From NCBI RefSeq assembly GCF_003855095.1, contig NZ_CP033972.1, positions 4,836,001 through 4,900,000 of the forward strand: 64,000 nt of DNA, in the 5' to 3' direction. The DNA is from Gordonia insulae (GTDB taxonomy: Bacteria; Actinomycetota; Actinomycetes; Mycobacteriales; Mycobacteriaceae). A model generated the notes under the pieces. The model did no database searches, was not told the origin of the DNA, and saw only the letters and a list, made by a program, of their open reading frames with translations. A program made the position numbers and the translations under genes. Below, in pieces: positions 49,777 to 58,764 of this stretch (positions are counted from its first letter, which is position 1; each line of letters starts with the position of its first letter).

Positions 49777-50921
49777 ACCGGGGTGTCGGCGAGATGTGCG
49801 CCGATCGAGGCGAGCACCACCGGCGACGACCCGAGCGTGAACTCGTTCTGCTTGGCGCGCAGGAAGTACCGGTGGACAGGGTGGCTGGTGTCCAGTCCGA
49901 CCCCGCCGTGGACATGCACGGTGGTGTGCGCGATCCGGTGACCGGCCTCGGTGGCCCAGAACTTGGCGGTGTTGATCGCCGTGCGCAGATCGGCCTCGTC
50001 ACCGGTGGGCGCATCGCTGTGCAGGTTCGCGAGCATCCACGCCGCCTGGGTGGTGGTCAACGACAGACCCTGGGAATCGATGTAGCCGTCGGCGAGCCGC
50101 TGGGCGACCGCCTGGAACGAACCGATCGCCCGACCGAACTGCTCGCGTTCGCGGGCGTACTCCGCCGTGAGTTCGAGTGCACGCGAGAGGATTCCGGATT
50201 GCTCCGCGCAGATCGCCAGCGTGAGGCGATCGGCGATGTCGTCCACGGCGGCCACGCCGCCCTCGAGCACGCGATCGGCCTCGACGGTCACGTCGGTGAA
50301 GTCGACCTGCCCGGTGGGGATCCGGCCCGTCGATGCGGTGCCGGTGATCTGTACCCCGGGCGCATCGGCCGCGACGACGACGGCAACCGGACCGTCCGGG
50401 CCGGATGCGTTGACCACGAACGCATTGGCGGCCTGCGGGTAGGCGACATTGACCTTGGTCCCGTTGAGGGTCAGTCGGTCCCCCGCACGCGTCGCGGTGG
50501 TGGTCGGTGACGTGACGTCGGAGCCCAGGTCCTCCTCGAACGCGACGGTGAGGACGATCTCGCCGCCGGCGGCCGGTACGACGGTGGACTCCCGCAACGT
50601 CGCACCACCGCGGGCGGCGATGACCGGCAGCGCCGCGCACGCGTGTGCGGCGAACGGGACGCGGGCGAGTGCTCGGCCCAATTCCTCGGCGACGACCGAG
50701 TTCTCGATCGCCGAGAGGTCACCGCCGCGATCCCCCGCGGCGGAACTCGACAGCTCCAGGCCGAGCAGCCCGGCCGCGCCGAGCTCGCGCCAGAGCTCGG
50801 CGTCGACCGGGGCGTCCGCGGACTCGAGCTCCGCGACCCGCTCGGGGGTGCTGACCTTGGTGGCGATGTCGCGCGCCAGTCCGCGGACATCCTCGCCGGA
50901 TTCGGGAAGTGTGAAATCCAT
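49773..50921 (-). CDS. fadE27: Acyl-CoA dehydrogenase subunit FadE27 (ChsE5)
   Basis: A 382-residue acyl-CoA dehydrogenase-fold protein matching FadE27, the beta half of the alpha2beta2 ChsE4-ChsE5 enzyme that oxidises the C5 steroid side chain. EQSGILSRALELTAEYAREREQFGRAIGSFQ and HVHGGVGLDTSHPVHRYFLRAK are typical. In these heteromers active-site and FAD-binding residues are split between subunits. ATG 50921 is chosen (protein starts DFTLPES). It is separated from fadE26 by a 184-base repeat-bearing gap. Confidence 0.9.
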   Translation of the reverse strand: MDFTLPESGEDVRGLARDIATKVSTPERVAELESADAPVDAELWRELGAAGLLGLELSSSAAGDRGGDLSAIENSVVAEELGRALARVPFAAHACAALPVIAARGGATLRESTVVPAAGGEIVLTVAFEEDLGSDVTSPTTTATRAGDRLTLNGTKVNVAYPQAANAFVVNASGPDGPVAVVVAADAPGVQITGTASTGRIPTGQVDFTDVTVEADRVLEGGVAAVDDIADRLTLAICAEQSGILSRALELTAEYAREREQFGRAIGSFQAVAQRLADGYIDSQGLSLTTTQAAWMLANLHSDAPTGDEADLRTAINTAKFWATEAGHRIAHTTVHVHGGVGLDTSHPVHRYFLRAKQNEFTLGSSPVVLASIGAHLADTPV

Positions 50922-50951
50922 TGTCTGTACTGACTTTCGGTTGGTGGTGGT

Positions 50952-51085
50952 GGTCTCGATACGCCGCTCCTTCGTCGCGGCTACTCGACCAGCGGTCTGG
51001 TGGGCGTCTCGTCGCGGGCTACTCGAGCCGGGACCCAATCCGCTGATCGAGTAGCGGCGAACGGAGTGAGTCGCGTATCGAGATC
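50952..51085. repeat. REP-like inverted pair, locus 2 (between fadE27 and fadE26)
   Basis: A unit GGTCTCGATACGCC to GGCTACTCGACC (50952-50990) is followed by an inverted copy GATCGAGTAGCGG to GTATCGAGATC (51044-51085), with a partial copy GGGCTACTCGA near 51016. The same family occurs at 29568-29671. This gap of 184 bases holds nothing else. Confidence 0.78.
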
Positions 51086-51105
51086 GGACCAGCGGGACGT
51101 GGCGG

Positions 51106-52308
51106 CTACCGGCGCTGGTGCGGCAGTCCGAGGGCGAGCATGCCGATGATGTCGCGCTGGACCTCGTTCGTCCCGCCGCCGAAGGTGAGGATCAGCGACG
51201 ACCGTTGGAACCGCTCCAGGCGGCCCTGCAGATGCGCGCCGGTGCTACCGCGGCGCAAGGTGGCCGCCGGTCCGACCACCTCCATCAGCAGACGGTATGC
51301 CTCGGTGGCGAACTCGGTGCCGAACACCTTGGTGGCCGACGCGTCGGCGGGGCTCGGGGAGGCGCCGGAGGCGGCGATCGACGCGATCTTCCAGTTGATC
51401 AGCTTCAGGAACTCCACCTTGGCGTGCACGCGTGCGAGGTTCGCCTGGACCCATGGGGTGTCGATGACGCGCTGGCCGTCGCCGGTCTTGGTGTGCTGCG
51501 CCCATTCGATGGTCTCCTTGAGAGCGGTCTGGATCGGTGCGGCGCTGCACAATGCGACGCGCTCGTGGTTGAGCTGGTTGGTCACCAGCGGCCAGCCGCC
51601 GCCCTCCTCGCCGACCAGGGCCGATGTGGGGACGCGGACGTCCTGGTAGTACGTCGCGCTGGTGTCGACGCCGGCCATGGTGTGCACGGGCGTGTAGCTG
51701 AATCCCTCGGCGTCGGCGGGGACGATGATCATCGAGATGCCGTGATGCTTCTTGCCGCCGGGCTCCAGGGTGCTGGGGTCGGTGCGACATGCGAGCCAGA
51801 TGTAGTCGGCGTAGGGGACCAGGCTGGTCCACATCTTCTGCCCGTTGATCACGTAGTCGTCACCGTCGCGGATCGCCGTGGTGCGCAGCGCGGCGAGATC
51901 GGTGCCCGCACCGGGCTCGGAGTACCCGATGGAGAAGTGCAGCTGTCCGGCCGCGATCTTCGGCAGGAAGAACGCCTTCTGCTCGTCCGTGCCGTAGTGC
52001 ATGATCGTCGGTGCCACCGAGTTGATGGTCAGGAACGGCACCGGCGCGCCGGCGATCGCCGCCTCGTCGGTGAAGATCAGCTGATCCATCATGGAACGGT
52101 TCTGGCCGCCGTACTCGGTCGGCCAGCCGAGCGCCAGCCAGCCGTCGGCGCCCATCTGCGCGACCACGTCGCGGTAGGCATCACCTTCGCCGAGTTCGCC
52201 CTCGCCGCCGGTGAGTGCTGCGCGGCGTTCGTCGGTCATCAGGGCCGCGAAGTAGGCCCGCAACTCCCGGCGGAGGTCGGTCTGCTGGTCGGTGTAGGCA
52301 ATGCGCAT
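51106..52308 (-). CDS. fadE26: Acyl-CoA dehydrogenase subunit FadE26 (ChsE4)
   Basis: A 400-residue acyl-CoA dehydrogenase matching FadE26, the alpha half of ChsE4-ChsE5. It has GYSEPGAGTDLAALRT, NGQKMWTSLVPYADYIW, NHERVALCSAAP and the C-terminal SSLILTFGGGTNEVQRDII. ATG 52308 (protein starts RIAYTDQQ) has CGGAG upstream; an in-frame codon at 52386 would overlap the operator. It faces fdxD across a KstR-like site. Confidence 0.91.
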   Translation of the reverse strand: MRIAYTDQQTDLRRELRAYFAALMTDERRAALTGGEGELGEGDAYRDVVAQMGADGWLALGWPTEYGGQNRSMMDQLIFTDEAAIAGAPVPFLTINSVAPTIMHYGTDEQKAFFLPKIAAGQLHFSIGYSEPGAGTDLAALRTTAIRDGDDYVINGQKMWTSLVPYADYIWLACRTDPSTLEPGGKKHHGISMIIVPADAEGFSYTPVHTMAGVDTSATYYQDVRVPTSALVGEEGGGWPLVTNQLNHERVALCSAAPIQTALKETIEWAQHTKTGDGQRVIDTPWVQANLARVHAKVEFLKLINWKIASIAASGASPSPADASATKVFGTEFATEAYRLLMEVVGPAATLRRGSTGAHLQGRLERFQRSSLILTFGGGTNEVQRDIIGMLALGLPHQRR

Positions 52309-52378
52309 CGGGGCTCCGAGTTCTTGGTGTGTCACAGTGGTCAGCCGGGGGAGGCGAACATCTGTGCTCGCCAACTTC

Positions 52379-52392
52379 TGAAACACGTTCTA
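52379..52392. promoter_or_regulatory. KstR-like operator between fadE26 and fdxD
   Basis: TGAAACACGTTCTA keeps AACACGTTCTA. It lies 70 bases upstream of fadE26 and 54 bases upstream of fdxD. Confidence 0.75.
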
Positions 52393-52446
52393 ACCTGAAT
52401 GACACAGCCCGTCAACCAGACGAACCGTTTGAATGGAGTGGCCAGG

Positions 52447-52635
52447 ATGCGAATCAAGGCAGATTTCGACCTCTGCGAGTCCAATGGGGTCTGTGTGGGC
52501 ATGGCCCCAGATGTTTTCGACCTCGACGACGACGATTACCTGGTGATTCTCGCAGAAGACGTACCCGCGGAGCGGGAAGAGGAAATGCGTCAGGTGGTCG
52601 CCAGCTGCCCCAAGTCGGCGCTCTCGCTGGAGTGA
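52447..52635 (+). CDS. fdxD: Ferredoxin FdxD, [3Fe-4S] type
   Basis: A 62-residue ferredoxin matching FdxD (Rv3503c), a likely electron donor to CYP125-type P450s. Three cluster Cys are visible: Cys10 and Cys16 in LCESNGVC and the Cys of SCPKSAL; the fourth position of a 4Fe cluster is absent, giving a 3Fe-4S type. ATG 52447 (protein starts RIKADFD) matches the known length of about 63; an in-frame ATG at 52399 is unlikely. Confidence 0.9.
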   Translation: MRIKADFDLCESNGVCVGMAPDVFDLDDDDYLVILAEDVPAEREEEMRQVVASCPKSALSLE

Positions 52636-52686
52636 GTTCGTCGGGTCCGATCTGACCAACCGGTTCCGGTCTGGGCGCGTTCGTGC

Positions 52687-52700
52687 TAGAACAGGTTCTA
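52687..52700. promoter_or_regulatory. KstR-like operator before hsd4A-mce4
   Basis: TAGAACAGGTTCTA, a full inverted repeat apart from the 2-base centre, 30 bases upstream of the hsd4A GTG. It probably controls the whole hsd4A-yrbE4-mce4 unit. Confidence 0.82.
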
Positions 52701-52730
52701 GTTTATTGCAGCCTCGTGAAGGGAACTGGC

Positions 52731-53621
52731 GTGAGTCGGTCATTGGACGGACGGGTGGCGGTCGTGACCGGCGCCGGTGGGGGACTCGGTCGTGCGGAGG
52801 CGATCGGGCTGGCCGCGCAGGGTGCCACGGTGATCGTGAACGACCTTGCGGGGTCGCTGGATTCGAGTGATGTCATCGATGTGATCGGTGCGGCCGGGGG
52901 TCGTGCCGTGCCGGTTGCGGGGGACATCGCGGAGTCGGCGACGGCCACCGAGATCATGCGCACCGCCACCGAGGATCTCGGTGGTCTCGACATCGTCATG
53001 AGCAACGCGGGGATCACCCGCGACAAGATGCTGTTCAACATGACCGATGACGAATGGGACCTGGTCATCCGCGTGCACCTGCGTGGGCACTTCCTGCTCA
53101 ACCGCAATGCGGCGAGCCATTGGCGCTCGGCCTCGAAGGCCGCCGGTGGACCCGTGCACGGCCGGCTGATCAACACCGCGTCCGAGGCGGGCCTGCTCGG
53201 GCCCGGCGGTCAGGCCAACTATGCGGCGGCGAAGTCGGGGATCATCGCGCTGACCGTCTCCGCGGCACGCGCACTGGGACGCTACGGCGTCACGGCGAAC
53301 GCTATCTGTCCGCGGGCGCGGACGCCGATGACGTCGGAGGTGTTCGGGGACGCCCCGGACGCCGGAGTGGACCCGCTGGCGCCCGAACACGTCGTCAGCC
53401 TGGTGAAGTACCTTTCGGGAAGCGATGCCGAAAGGATTACCGGACAGGTGTTCGTCGTCTATGGCGCCAAGGTCATGCTGATGGCCGCGCCGACGATCGA
53501 GGAGACCTTCGCGGCCGTGGGGGACGCGTGGGAGGACGGGGACCTCGCCAAGACTCTGACCAGCTACTTTGCGGGGCGGGACGAGAACCGGACGTTCTCG
53601 GCGGGGCAATTGGTCAACTGA
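52731..53621 (+). CDS. hsd4A: Hsd4A, 17-beta-hydroxysteroid/3-hydroxyacyl-CoA dehydrogenase
   Basis: A 296-residue SDR matching Hsd4A (Rv3502c), reported to oxidise both 17-beta-hydroxysteroids and steroid 3-hydroxyacyl-CoA esters. It shows TGAGGGLGRAEA, SNAG in place of NNAG, NTASEAG and YAAAK, plus a C-terminal extension. GTG 52731 has GAAGGGA upstream. It opens the mce4 operon, 60 bases before yrbE4A. Confidence 0.87.
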   Translation: MSRSLDGRVAVVTGAGGGLGRAEAIGLAAQGATVIVNDLAGSLDSSDVIDVIGAAGGRAVPVAGDIAESATATEIMRTATEDLGGLDIVMSNAGITRDKMLFNMTDDEWDLVIRVHLRGHFLLNRNAASHWRSASKAAGGPVHGRLINTASEAGLLGPGGQANYAAAKSGIIALTVSAARALGRYGVTANAICPRARTPMTSEVFGDAPDAGVDPLAPEHVVSLVKYLSGSDAERITGQVFVVYGAKVMLMAAPTIEETFAAVGDAWEDGDLAKTLTSYFAGRDENRTFSAGQLVN

Positions 53622-53681
53622 CCAGAGGGTCCGTGACGTGCGTGATAGGTTCTCGATGTTCGGTGGGGGTAAGGAGTGTTG

Positions 53682-54446
53682 GTGTTTGAGAAGCTCGCAA
53701 CGCCCATGTCCGGTGTTGGGGACTTCGTCGCCCTGGGGGTCGAATCGGCGCGGGAACTGTTCCGGCGGCCGTTTCAATGGCGGGAGACGGTAGAGCAGTC
53801 CTGGGCGATCGCCCGGGTCTCGATGGTCCCCACCCTGCTGGTCGCGATCCCGTTCACCGTGCTCGTCAGCTTCACCCTGAACATCCTGCTGCGTGAGATC
53901 GGCGCGCAGGACCTCTCCGGCGCGGGCGCCGCGCTGGGCACGATCACCCAGATCGGTCCGATCGTGACCGTGTTGATCGTGGCGGGCGCCGGTGCCACCG
54001 CGATCTGCGCCGACCTCGGGGCCCGCACCATCCGCGAAGAGATCGACGCGATGAAGGTGCTCGGCATCAACCCGATCCACCGTCTGGTCGTGCCGCGCAT
54101 CATCGCGTCGACCGGGGTGGCGATCCTGCTGAACAGCCTCGTGTGCACCATCGGCATCGGTGGCGGCTTCATGTTCTCGGTCTTCCTGCAGGATGTGAAC
54201 CCGGGTGCGTTCATCGCCAACCTCACCCTGTTGACCGGCTTCGGGGAACTGATGATCTCGATGGTGAAGGCGGCGCTTTTCGGCCTGTTCGCCGGCATGG
54301 TGGGCTGTTACCAGGGGCTGAACGTCAAGGGCGGCGCGAAGGGTGTCGGGGACGCCGTCAACGAGACCGTCGTCTACTCCTTCATGGCGCTGTTCGTGGT
54401 GAACGTCGTGGTCACCGCCGTCGGACTCAAAGCCACGGCGGGCTGA
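53682..54446 (+). CDS. yrbE4A: Mce4 permease YrbE4A
   Basis: A 254-residue inner-membrane MlaE-type permease with five to six hydrophobic segments and the characteristic ADLGARTIREEIDAMKVLGI loop that contacts the ATPase. With YrbE4B it forms the sterol import channel. The start is uncertain: GTG 53676, TTG 53679 and GTG 53682 are in frame; GTG 53682 has the best spacing from AAGGAG. Confidence 0.92.
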   Translation: MFEKLATPMSGVGDFVALGVESARELFRRPFQWRETVEQSWAIARVSMVPTLLVAIPFTVLVSFTLNILLREIGAQDLSGAGAALGTITQIGPIVTVLIVAGAGATAICADLGARTIREEIDAMKVLGINPIHRLVVPRIIASTGVAILLNSLVCTIGIGGGFMFSVFLQDVNPGAFIANLTLLTGFGELMISMVKAALFGLFAGMVGCYQGLNVKGGAKGVGDAVNETVVYSFMALFVVNVVVTAVGLKATAG

Positions 54447-54449
54447 GAC

Positions 54450-55301
54450 ATGGTCCTTCCGTTCACCACCCGATTCCGGACCGCTCGTGTCGCCGCGAAA
54501 CGCGCAGGCGAGGACTGGGACCAGATCGGCGATCAGGCGCTGTTCTATTGGGACAGCCTCGTCGCCATCCCGCGTGCGCTGAAGCACTACAAGAAGGAGA
54601 CCCTGCGGCTCATCGCGGAGATCTCCATGGGCACCGGCGCGCTCGCGATGATCGGCGGCACCGTGGTAGTCGTCGGCTTCCTCACCCTCTTCACCGGCGG
54701 CACGATCGCCGTCCAGGGGTACAGCTCGCTGGCCAACATCGGAGTCGAGGCCCTGACCGGCTTCTTCTCCGCCTTCATCAACGTCCGCATCGCGGTGCCG
54801 GTGATCGCCGGTATCGCGCTGGCCGCGACGATCGGTGCCGGCGCGACCGCGCAACTCGGCGCCATGCGGGTCAGCGAGGAGATCGACGCGCTGGAGACCA
54901 TGGCCATCTCGTCGATCCCGTATCTGGTGAGCACCCGGATCGTCGCGGGATTGATCGCGATCATCCCGCTCTACGCGCTGGCGTCGCTGGCATCGTTCCT
55001 GGCCAGCCGGTTCGCGACGGTCTTCATCTACGGCCAGTCGCCCGGCGTCTACGACCACTACTTCAACACGTTCCTGATCCCGTCGGACATCCTCTGGTCG
55101 TTCGTGCAGGCCATCTGTATGGCCGTCGCGGTCATGCTCATCCACACCTACTACGGCTACAACGCCTCGGGCGGACCCGTCGGCGTGGGCGTGGCGGTCG
55201 GGAACGCAGTTCGCGCATCGCTCGTTGTTGTGGTCGTGATCACACTCCTGACCTCGCTCGCCATCTACGGCGCCGACGGCAAATTCAATCTGGCGGGGTA
55301 G
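54450..55301 (+). CDS. yrbE4B: Mce4 permease YrbE4B
   Basis: A 283-residue second MlaE-type permease subunit with several membrane segments and the loop ATAQLGAMRVSEEIDALETM. It starts 3 bases after the yrbE4A stop. Energy comes from the MceG ATPase, which is not in this window and is usually encoded elsewhere. Confidence 0.93.
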   Translation: MVLPFTTRFRTARVAAKRAGEDWDQIGDQALFYWDSLVAIPRALKHYKKETLRLIAEISMGTGALAMIGGTVVVVGFLTLFTGGTIAVQGYSSLANIGVEALTGFFSAFINVRIAVPVIAGIALAATIGAGATAQLGAMRVSEEIDALETMAISSIPYLVSTRIVAGLIAIIPLYALASLASFLASRFATVFIYGQSPGVYDHYFNTFLIPSDILWSFVQAICMAVAVMLIHTYYGYNASGGPVGVGVAVGNAVRASLVVVVVITLLTSLAIYGADGKFNLAG

Positions 55302-55308
55302 GCAGACG

Positions 55309-56490
55309 ATGGCGAGACGACAGGAGCGCAGCAGAGCGGTCCGGCGAACGGCGGCGACGGTGATGATCGTGTCGCTGGTCGTGATCATCGCGGCGGCGGC
55401 CGGCCAATTCCTCGGCTGGTTCGCCTCCACCCAGACGGTGACACTGCAGGCGCCGCGGGCCGGTCTGGTGATGAACCCGGACGCGAAGGTGAAGCTCCGG
55501 GGCGTCGAGGTCGGTCGCGTCGGGTCGATCTCCGAGGACGGCGGCAACGCCGTCCTGAAGCTGGACATCGCGTCGGACCAGATGTCGCAGATCCCCGGCA
55601 ACGTGTCCGCCGACATCAAGTCGAACACCATCTTCGGCGCGAAGGCCGTGAACCTGGTGGTACCGACCGACGGGCCGTCGGGGACGTTGCAGCCCGGACA
55701 GACCATCGACGCCGACCACGTCGTCGTCGAGCTCAACACCGTGTACCAGCAACTGGTGAGCGTGCTCGCCGAGATCCAGCCGGAGAAGCTGAACGCCACC
55801 CTGGGCGCGATCAACACCGCGTTGTCCGGTCGCGGCGACGATGTCGGGGTGGCGCTCGACCAGCTGTCCACGCTGGTCGGCAAGACGAACAGAGACCACC
55901 TGCCCGAGCTGAACGCGCTGTTCCGGCAGACCGCGTCGGTGACCAACGTCTACGCCGACACGATGCCGGACCTGATGCGGACGGTGGACAACTTCACCTA
56001 CACCGGCAACACCCTGGTCGACAACACCGCCAACCTCGACGCGTTGCTGATCAACGCGACCGGGATGGCGAACACCATCGACGGAGTCATCGCCCCGTCG
56101 AAGGCGACGTTGATCTCCACCCTGTCGAACCTCAACCCGACGGCGCAGTTGCTGGGCTATCAGGCCCCCGGCCTGAAATGCTTCATCACCGCGACCGCGG
56201 TCGCCGGACAGAAGGCCGCGCCGGTCTTCGGTATCGACACCGGCATGATCAAGCTCAACGCCGGCCTGCTGCCGGGCAAGGACCCGTACCGCTATCCGGA
56301 GGACCTACCCCTGGTCCGCGCCGACGGTCCGCCGACCTGTGAGAACGGGCTCAGCAACCAGGACTCCGAGGTGCACACCCCGTTCTACGTGAGCGACAAC
56401 GCGCCTCTGCCGTACCAGCCCCGTACGACCCCGAAAGCCAACAAGCAGAAGATCTTCCAATTGCTGTTCGGAGCCCCGCCCCGTGGATAA
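55309..56490 (+). CDS. mce4A: Mce4A, sterol-import Mce protein
   Basis: A 393-residue Mce protein anchored by one N-terminal membrane helix (about residues 15-36), followed by the MCE domain (PRAGLVMNPDAKVKLRGVEV, about residues 45-125) and a long helical tail. Mce subunits form a hexameric tube that carries sterol across the cell envelope. It starts 7 bases after yrbE4B and overlaps mce4B by 8 bases. Confidence 0.93.
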   Translation: MARRQERSRAVRRTAATVMIVSLVVIIAAAAGQFLGWFASTQTVTLQAPRAGLVMNPDAKVKLRGVEVGRVGSISEDGGNAVLKLDIASDQMSQIPGNVSADIKSNTIFGAKAVNLVVPTDGPSGTLQPGQTIDADHVVVELNTVYQQLVSVLAEIQPEKLNATLGAINTALSGRGDDVGVALDQLSTLVGKTNRDHLPELNALFRQTASVTNVYADTMPDLMRTVDNFTYTGNTLVDNTANLDALLINATGMANTIDGVIAPSKATLISTLSNLNPTAQLLGYQAPGLKCFITATAVAGQKAAPVFGIDTGMIKLNAGLLPGKDPYRYPEDLPLVRADGPPTCENGLSNQDSEVHTPFYVSDNAPLPYQPRTTPKANKQKIFQLLFGAPPRG

Positions 56491-57541
56491 CCGCGCTCGC
56501 GCGTTTCGCGCGACCCTGATCAAGTTGGGGGCCTTCACCATCGTGATGGTCCTGGTGTTCGTGGCGCTCGTCGTCGTGTTCAGCCGCTACCGCTCGGGTA
56601 AGACCGAGGAGTATTCGGCGCTGTTCACCAGTGCGTCGGCCATCAAGTCCGGCAGCAAGGTGAAGATCGCCGGCGTCGAGGTGGGCTCGGTGACGGGTGT
56701 GTCACTGACCCGCGACAACGAGGCGAAGATCGGCTTCGACGTCGACGAGAAGTTCCCGCTGCCGGGGTCCGTCCGGGCGTTGGTGCGCTACGAGAACCTG
56801 ACCGGCGACCGCTACCTCGAGCTGCAGCGGGGCACCGGCGATCCGTCGGAGACACTCGCGCCCGGTGGCCAGATCCCGATCACCCAGACCGAGCCCGCCC
56901 TGGACCTCGACAAACTACTCGGTGGGTTCAAACCACTCTTCCGGACGTTGAACCCCGCCGAGGTGAACGAGCTGTCGTCCTCGCTTATCGCGGTGTTCCA
57001 GGGCCAGGGCGGCGAACTGAACAACCTGTTGTCGAACACGTCGCAGTTCACCAACGCGCTCGCCGACCGTGACCAGCTGATCGACGACGTCATCAACAAT
57101 CTGAACCAGACGCTGACCACACTCGACGGCGACCGGGCCGGCTTCGACCAGAGCGTCGACCTGCTCCAGCAGCTCGTGAGCGGGCTCGCCGCACAGCGCG
57201 GCACCATCGGCAACGCCCTGACACAGACATCGAAGCTGACGAACGGACTGTCGGATCTGTTGGTGTCCACGCGGCCCGACATCGAGGCCACCACGGCCAA
57301 CCTCGGGCAGACCTCCGAGGAGTTCCTGAAGGGCGGCGACTACGTCAGTGCCCTGATCAAACGGCTACCCGGCGACTTCAAGGCGCTGTCGAACTTGGGT
57401 AGCTACGGGGCGTGGCTGCAGCTGTGGCTGTGCAAGGTGCGGATCGTCTTCACCGGTCCGGGGGACAAACAGATCATGTGGTCGAACATCAACGCGGCAG
57501 GCGACACGACCGGACCCGGCGGGAGGTGCACGTTCAGGTGA
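56483..57541 (+). CDS. mce4B: Mce4B, sterol-import Mce protein
   Basis: A 352-residue Mce protein: N-terminal membrane helix (about residues 8-32), MCE domain with ASAIKSGSKVKIAGVEVGSV, and a helical tail with GTIGNALTQTSKLTNGLSDL. The GTG start at 56483 overlaps mce4A. Ends with a GTGA overlap to mce4C. Confidence 0.93.
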   Translation: MDNRARAFRATLIKLGAFTIVMVLVFVALVVVFSRYRSGKTEEYSALFTSASAIKSGSKVKIAGVEVGSVTGVSLTRDNEAKIGFDVDEKFPLPGSVRALVRYENLTGDRYLELQRGTGDPSETLAPGGQIPITQTEPALDLDKLLGGFKPLFRTLNPAEVNELSSSLIAVFQGQGGELNNLLSNTSQFTNALADRDQLIDDVINNLNQTLTTLDGDRAGFDQSVDLLQQLVSGLAAQRGTIGNALTQTSKLTNGLSDLLVSTRPDIEATTANLGQTSEEFLKGGDYVSALIKRLPGDFKALSNLGSYGAWLQLWLCKVRIVFTGPGDKQIMWSNINAAGDTTGPGGRCTFR

Positions 57542-58761
57542 ATCTCCCATTCGGCGGCATGTTCCGCAACGACCGCACCGCGTCCGGCGACGCCGACGTG
57601 GCCCGAGAGGACAAGCGCGGCGGTCGAAGTCGTGCACAGATCGGCATCATCGGCGTCGTCATCACGGCGCTCGTGGTGGTCGTCGCGCTGCAGATGGACA
57701 AACTTCCCTACCTGTCCCCGATCAGTACCTACACCGCGTACTTCGACGACGCGGGCGGTCTGGTCTCCGGTGACATCGTCACCGTCTCGGGTGTGAATGT
57801 CGGTACCGTGCAAGCCGTCTCGCTCGCCAACACCGACCGGGGCACCAAGGCTGCGGTCACCTTCAGGATGAACGACACCGTGTTGATCGGCATCGACTCG
57901 CAGGCGGCCATCAAGACCGAGACCGTGCTCGGTCGCCGGAATCTGACGATCGTGCCGCACGGTCCGAGCCGGATCAAACCCGGTGGTGAGATCCCCAACG
58001 AGAACACCATCGCGCCGTACTCGCTGACCGATGCCCTCGAGGGCGCCACCGACACCCTGGCCGACACGAACACCGAGCAGCTCAACGATGCGCTCAACGT
58101 CTTGTCGGACACGTTCTCGGAGACTCCGTCCCAGGTGCGCGGTGCCGTCGACGGTGTGGCCCGCCTGTCCAAGGCGGTTGCCGACCGCGACGAGACCCTG
58201 CGCGCACTGCTCGGCAAGGCCAACCAGGTGACCAAGATCGTCGGCGACCGCAGCCAGCAGATCAACCGGCTTCTGCTGGATGCCAATTCGCTCGTCGGTG
58301 AACTGCAGTTGAGGCAACAGGCACTCGGACAGCTGATCTCGGGCACCCGCGACGTGAGCGCGCAGATCAGTGGCTTCATCGCGGACAACAACGCCCAGCT
58401 GACGCCGGTGCTCAACAAGCTCGACGGGGTGCTGAAGATCCTCACCGACAACGAGGCCAGCCTGAAGGGGGCGATCGACCAGCTCGGACCGTACGCGAAC
58501 GTGCTGGGTGAGGCCGTCGCGTCGGGCCCGTACTTCTCGTCGCTGGTCGGCATCCCGACCTTCGGTGATTACACGGCAGTGTTCATGAAGGTGTTGCAGC
58601 GCAAGTACCCGGAGGTCTGGCGCGCGTTCAGTTACACCAACCCGGTGGACCCGAAGGGCTTCACCCTTCAGCCCGGCTACGACCCGAACGCGCCACGGCC
58701 GAAGGCCCCGAAGCCGAGTTATCCGAAGGCACCGGCATCGACACCACGGCAGGGGGGCTGA
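57538..58761 (+). CDS. mce4C: Mce4C, sterol-import Mce protein
   Basis: A 407-residue Mce protein. A 35-residue charged cytoplasmic start precedes the membrane helix (IGIIGVVITALVVVVAL); the MCE domain has DAGGLVSGDIVTVSGVNVGTV. The C-terminus is Pro/Lys-rich (APRPKAPKPSYPKAPASTP). GTG 57538 has GGGAGG upstream and overlaps the mce4B stop. Confidence 0.92.
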   Translation: MNLPFGGMFRNDRTASGDADVAREDKRGGRSRAQIGIIGVVITALVVVVALQMDKLPYLSPISTYTAYFDDAGGLVSGDIVTVSGVNVGTVQAVSLANTDRGTKAAVTFRMNDTVLIGIDSQAAIKTETVLGRRNLTIVPHGPSRIKPGGEIPNENTIAPYSLTDALEGATDTLADTNTEQLNDALNVLSDTFSETPSQVRGAVDGVARLSKAVADRDETLRALLGKANQVTKIVGDRSQQINRLLLDANSLVGELQLRQQALGQLISGTRDVSAQISGFIADNNAQLTPVLNKLDGVLKILTDNEASLKGAIDQLGPYANVLGEAVASGPYFSSLVGIPTFGDYTAVFMKVLQRKYPEVWRAFSYTNPVDPKGFTLQPGYDPNAPRPKAPKPSYPKAPASTPRQGG

Positions 58762-58764
58762 CAC

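Noticed and set aside
53641..53660. GATAGGTTCTC as another KstR-like site before yrbE4A
   Set aside because: Only the right half resembles the dyad and the conserved AAC is missing; the operon already has a good site before hsd4A.
52740..55946. A minus-strand open frame of over 1000 codons opposite hsd4A, yrbE4AB and mce4A
   Set aside because: It runs antisense through four clear genes, is rich in His/Arg/Asp as expected for a high-GC shadow frame, and shows no domain.
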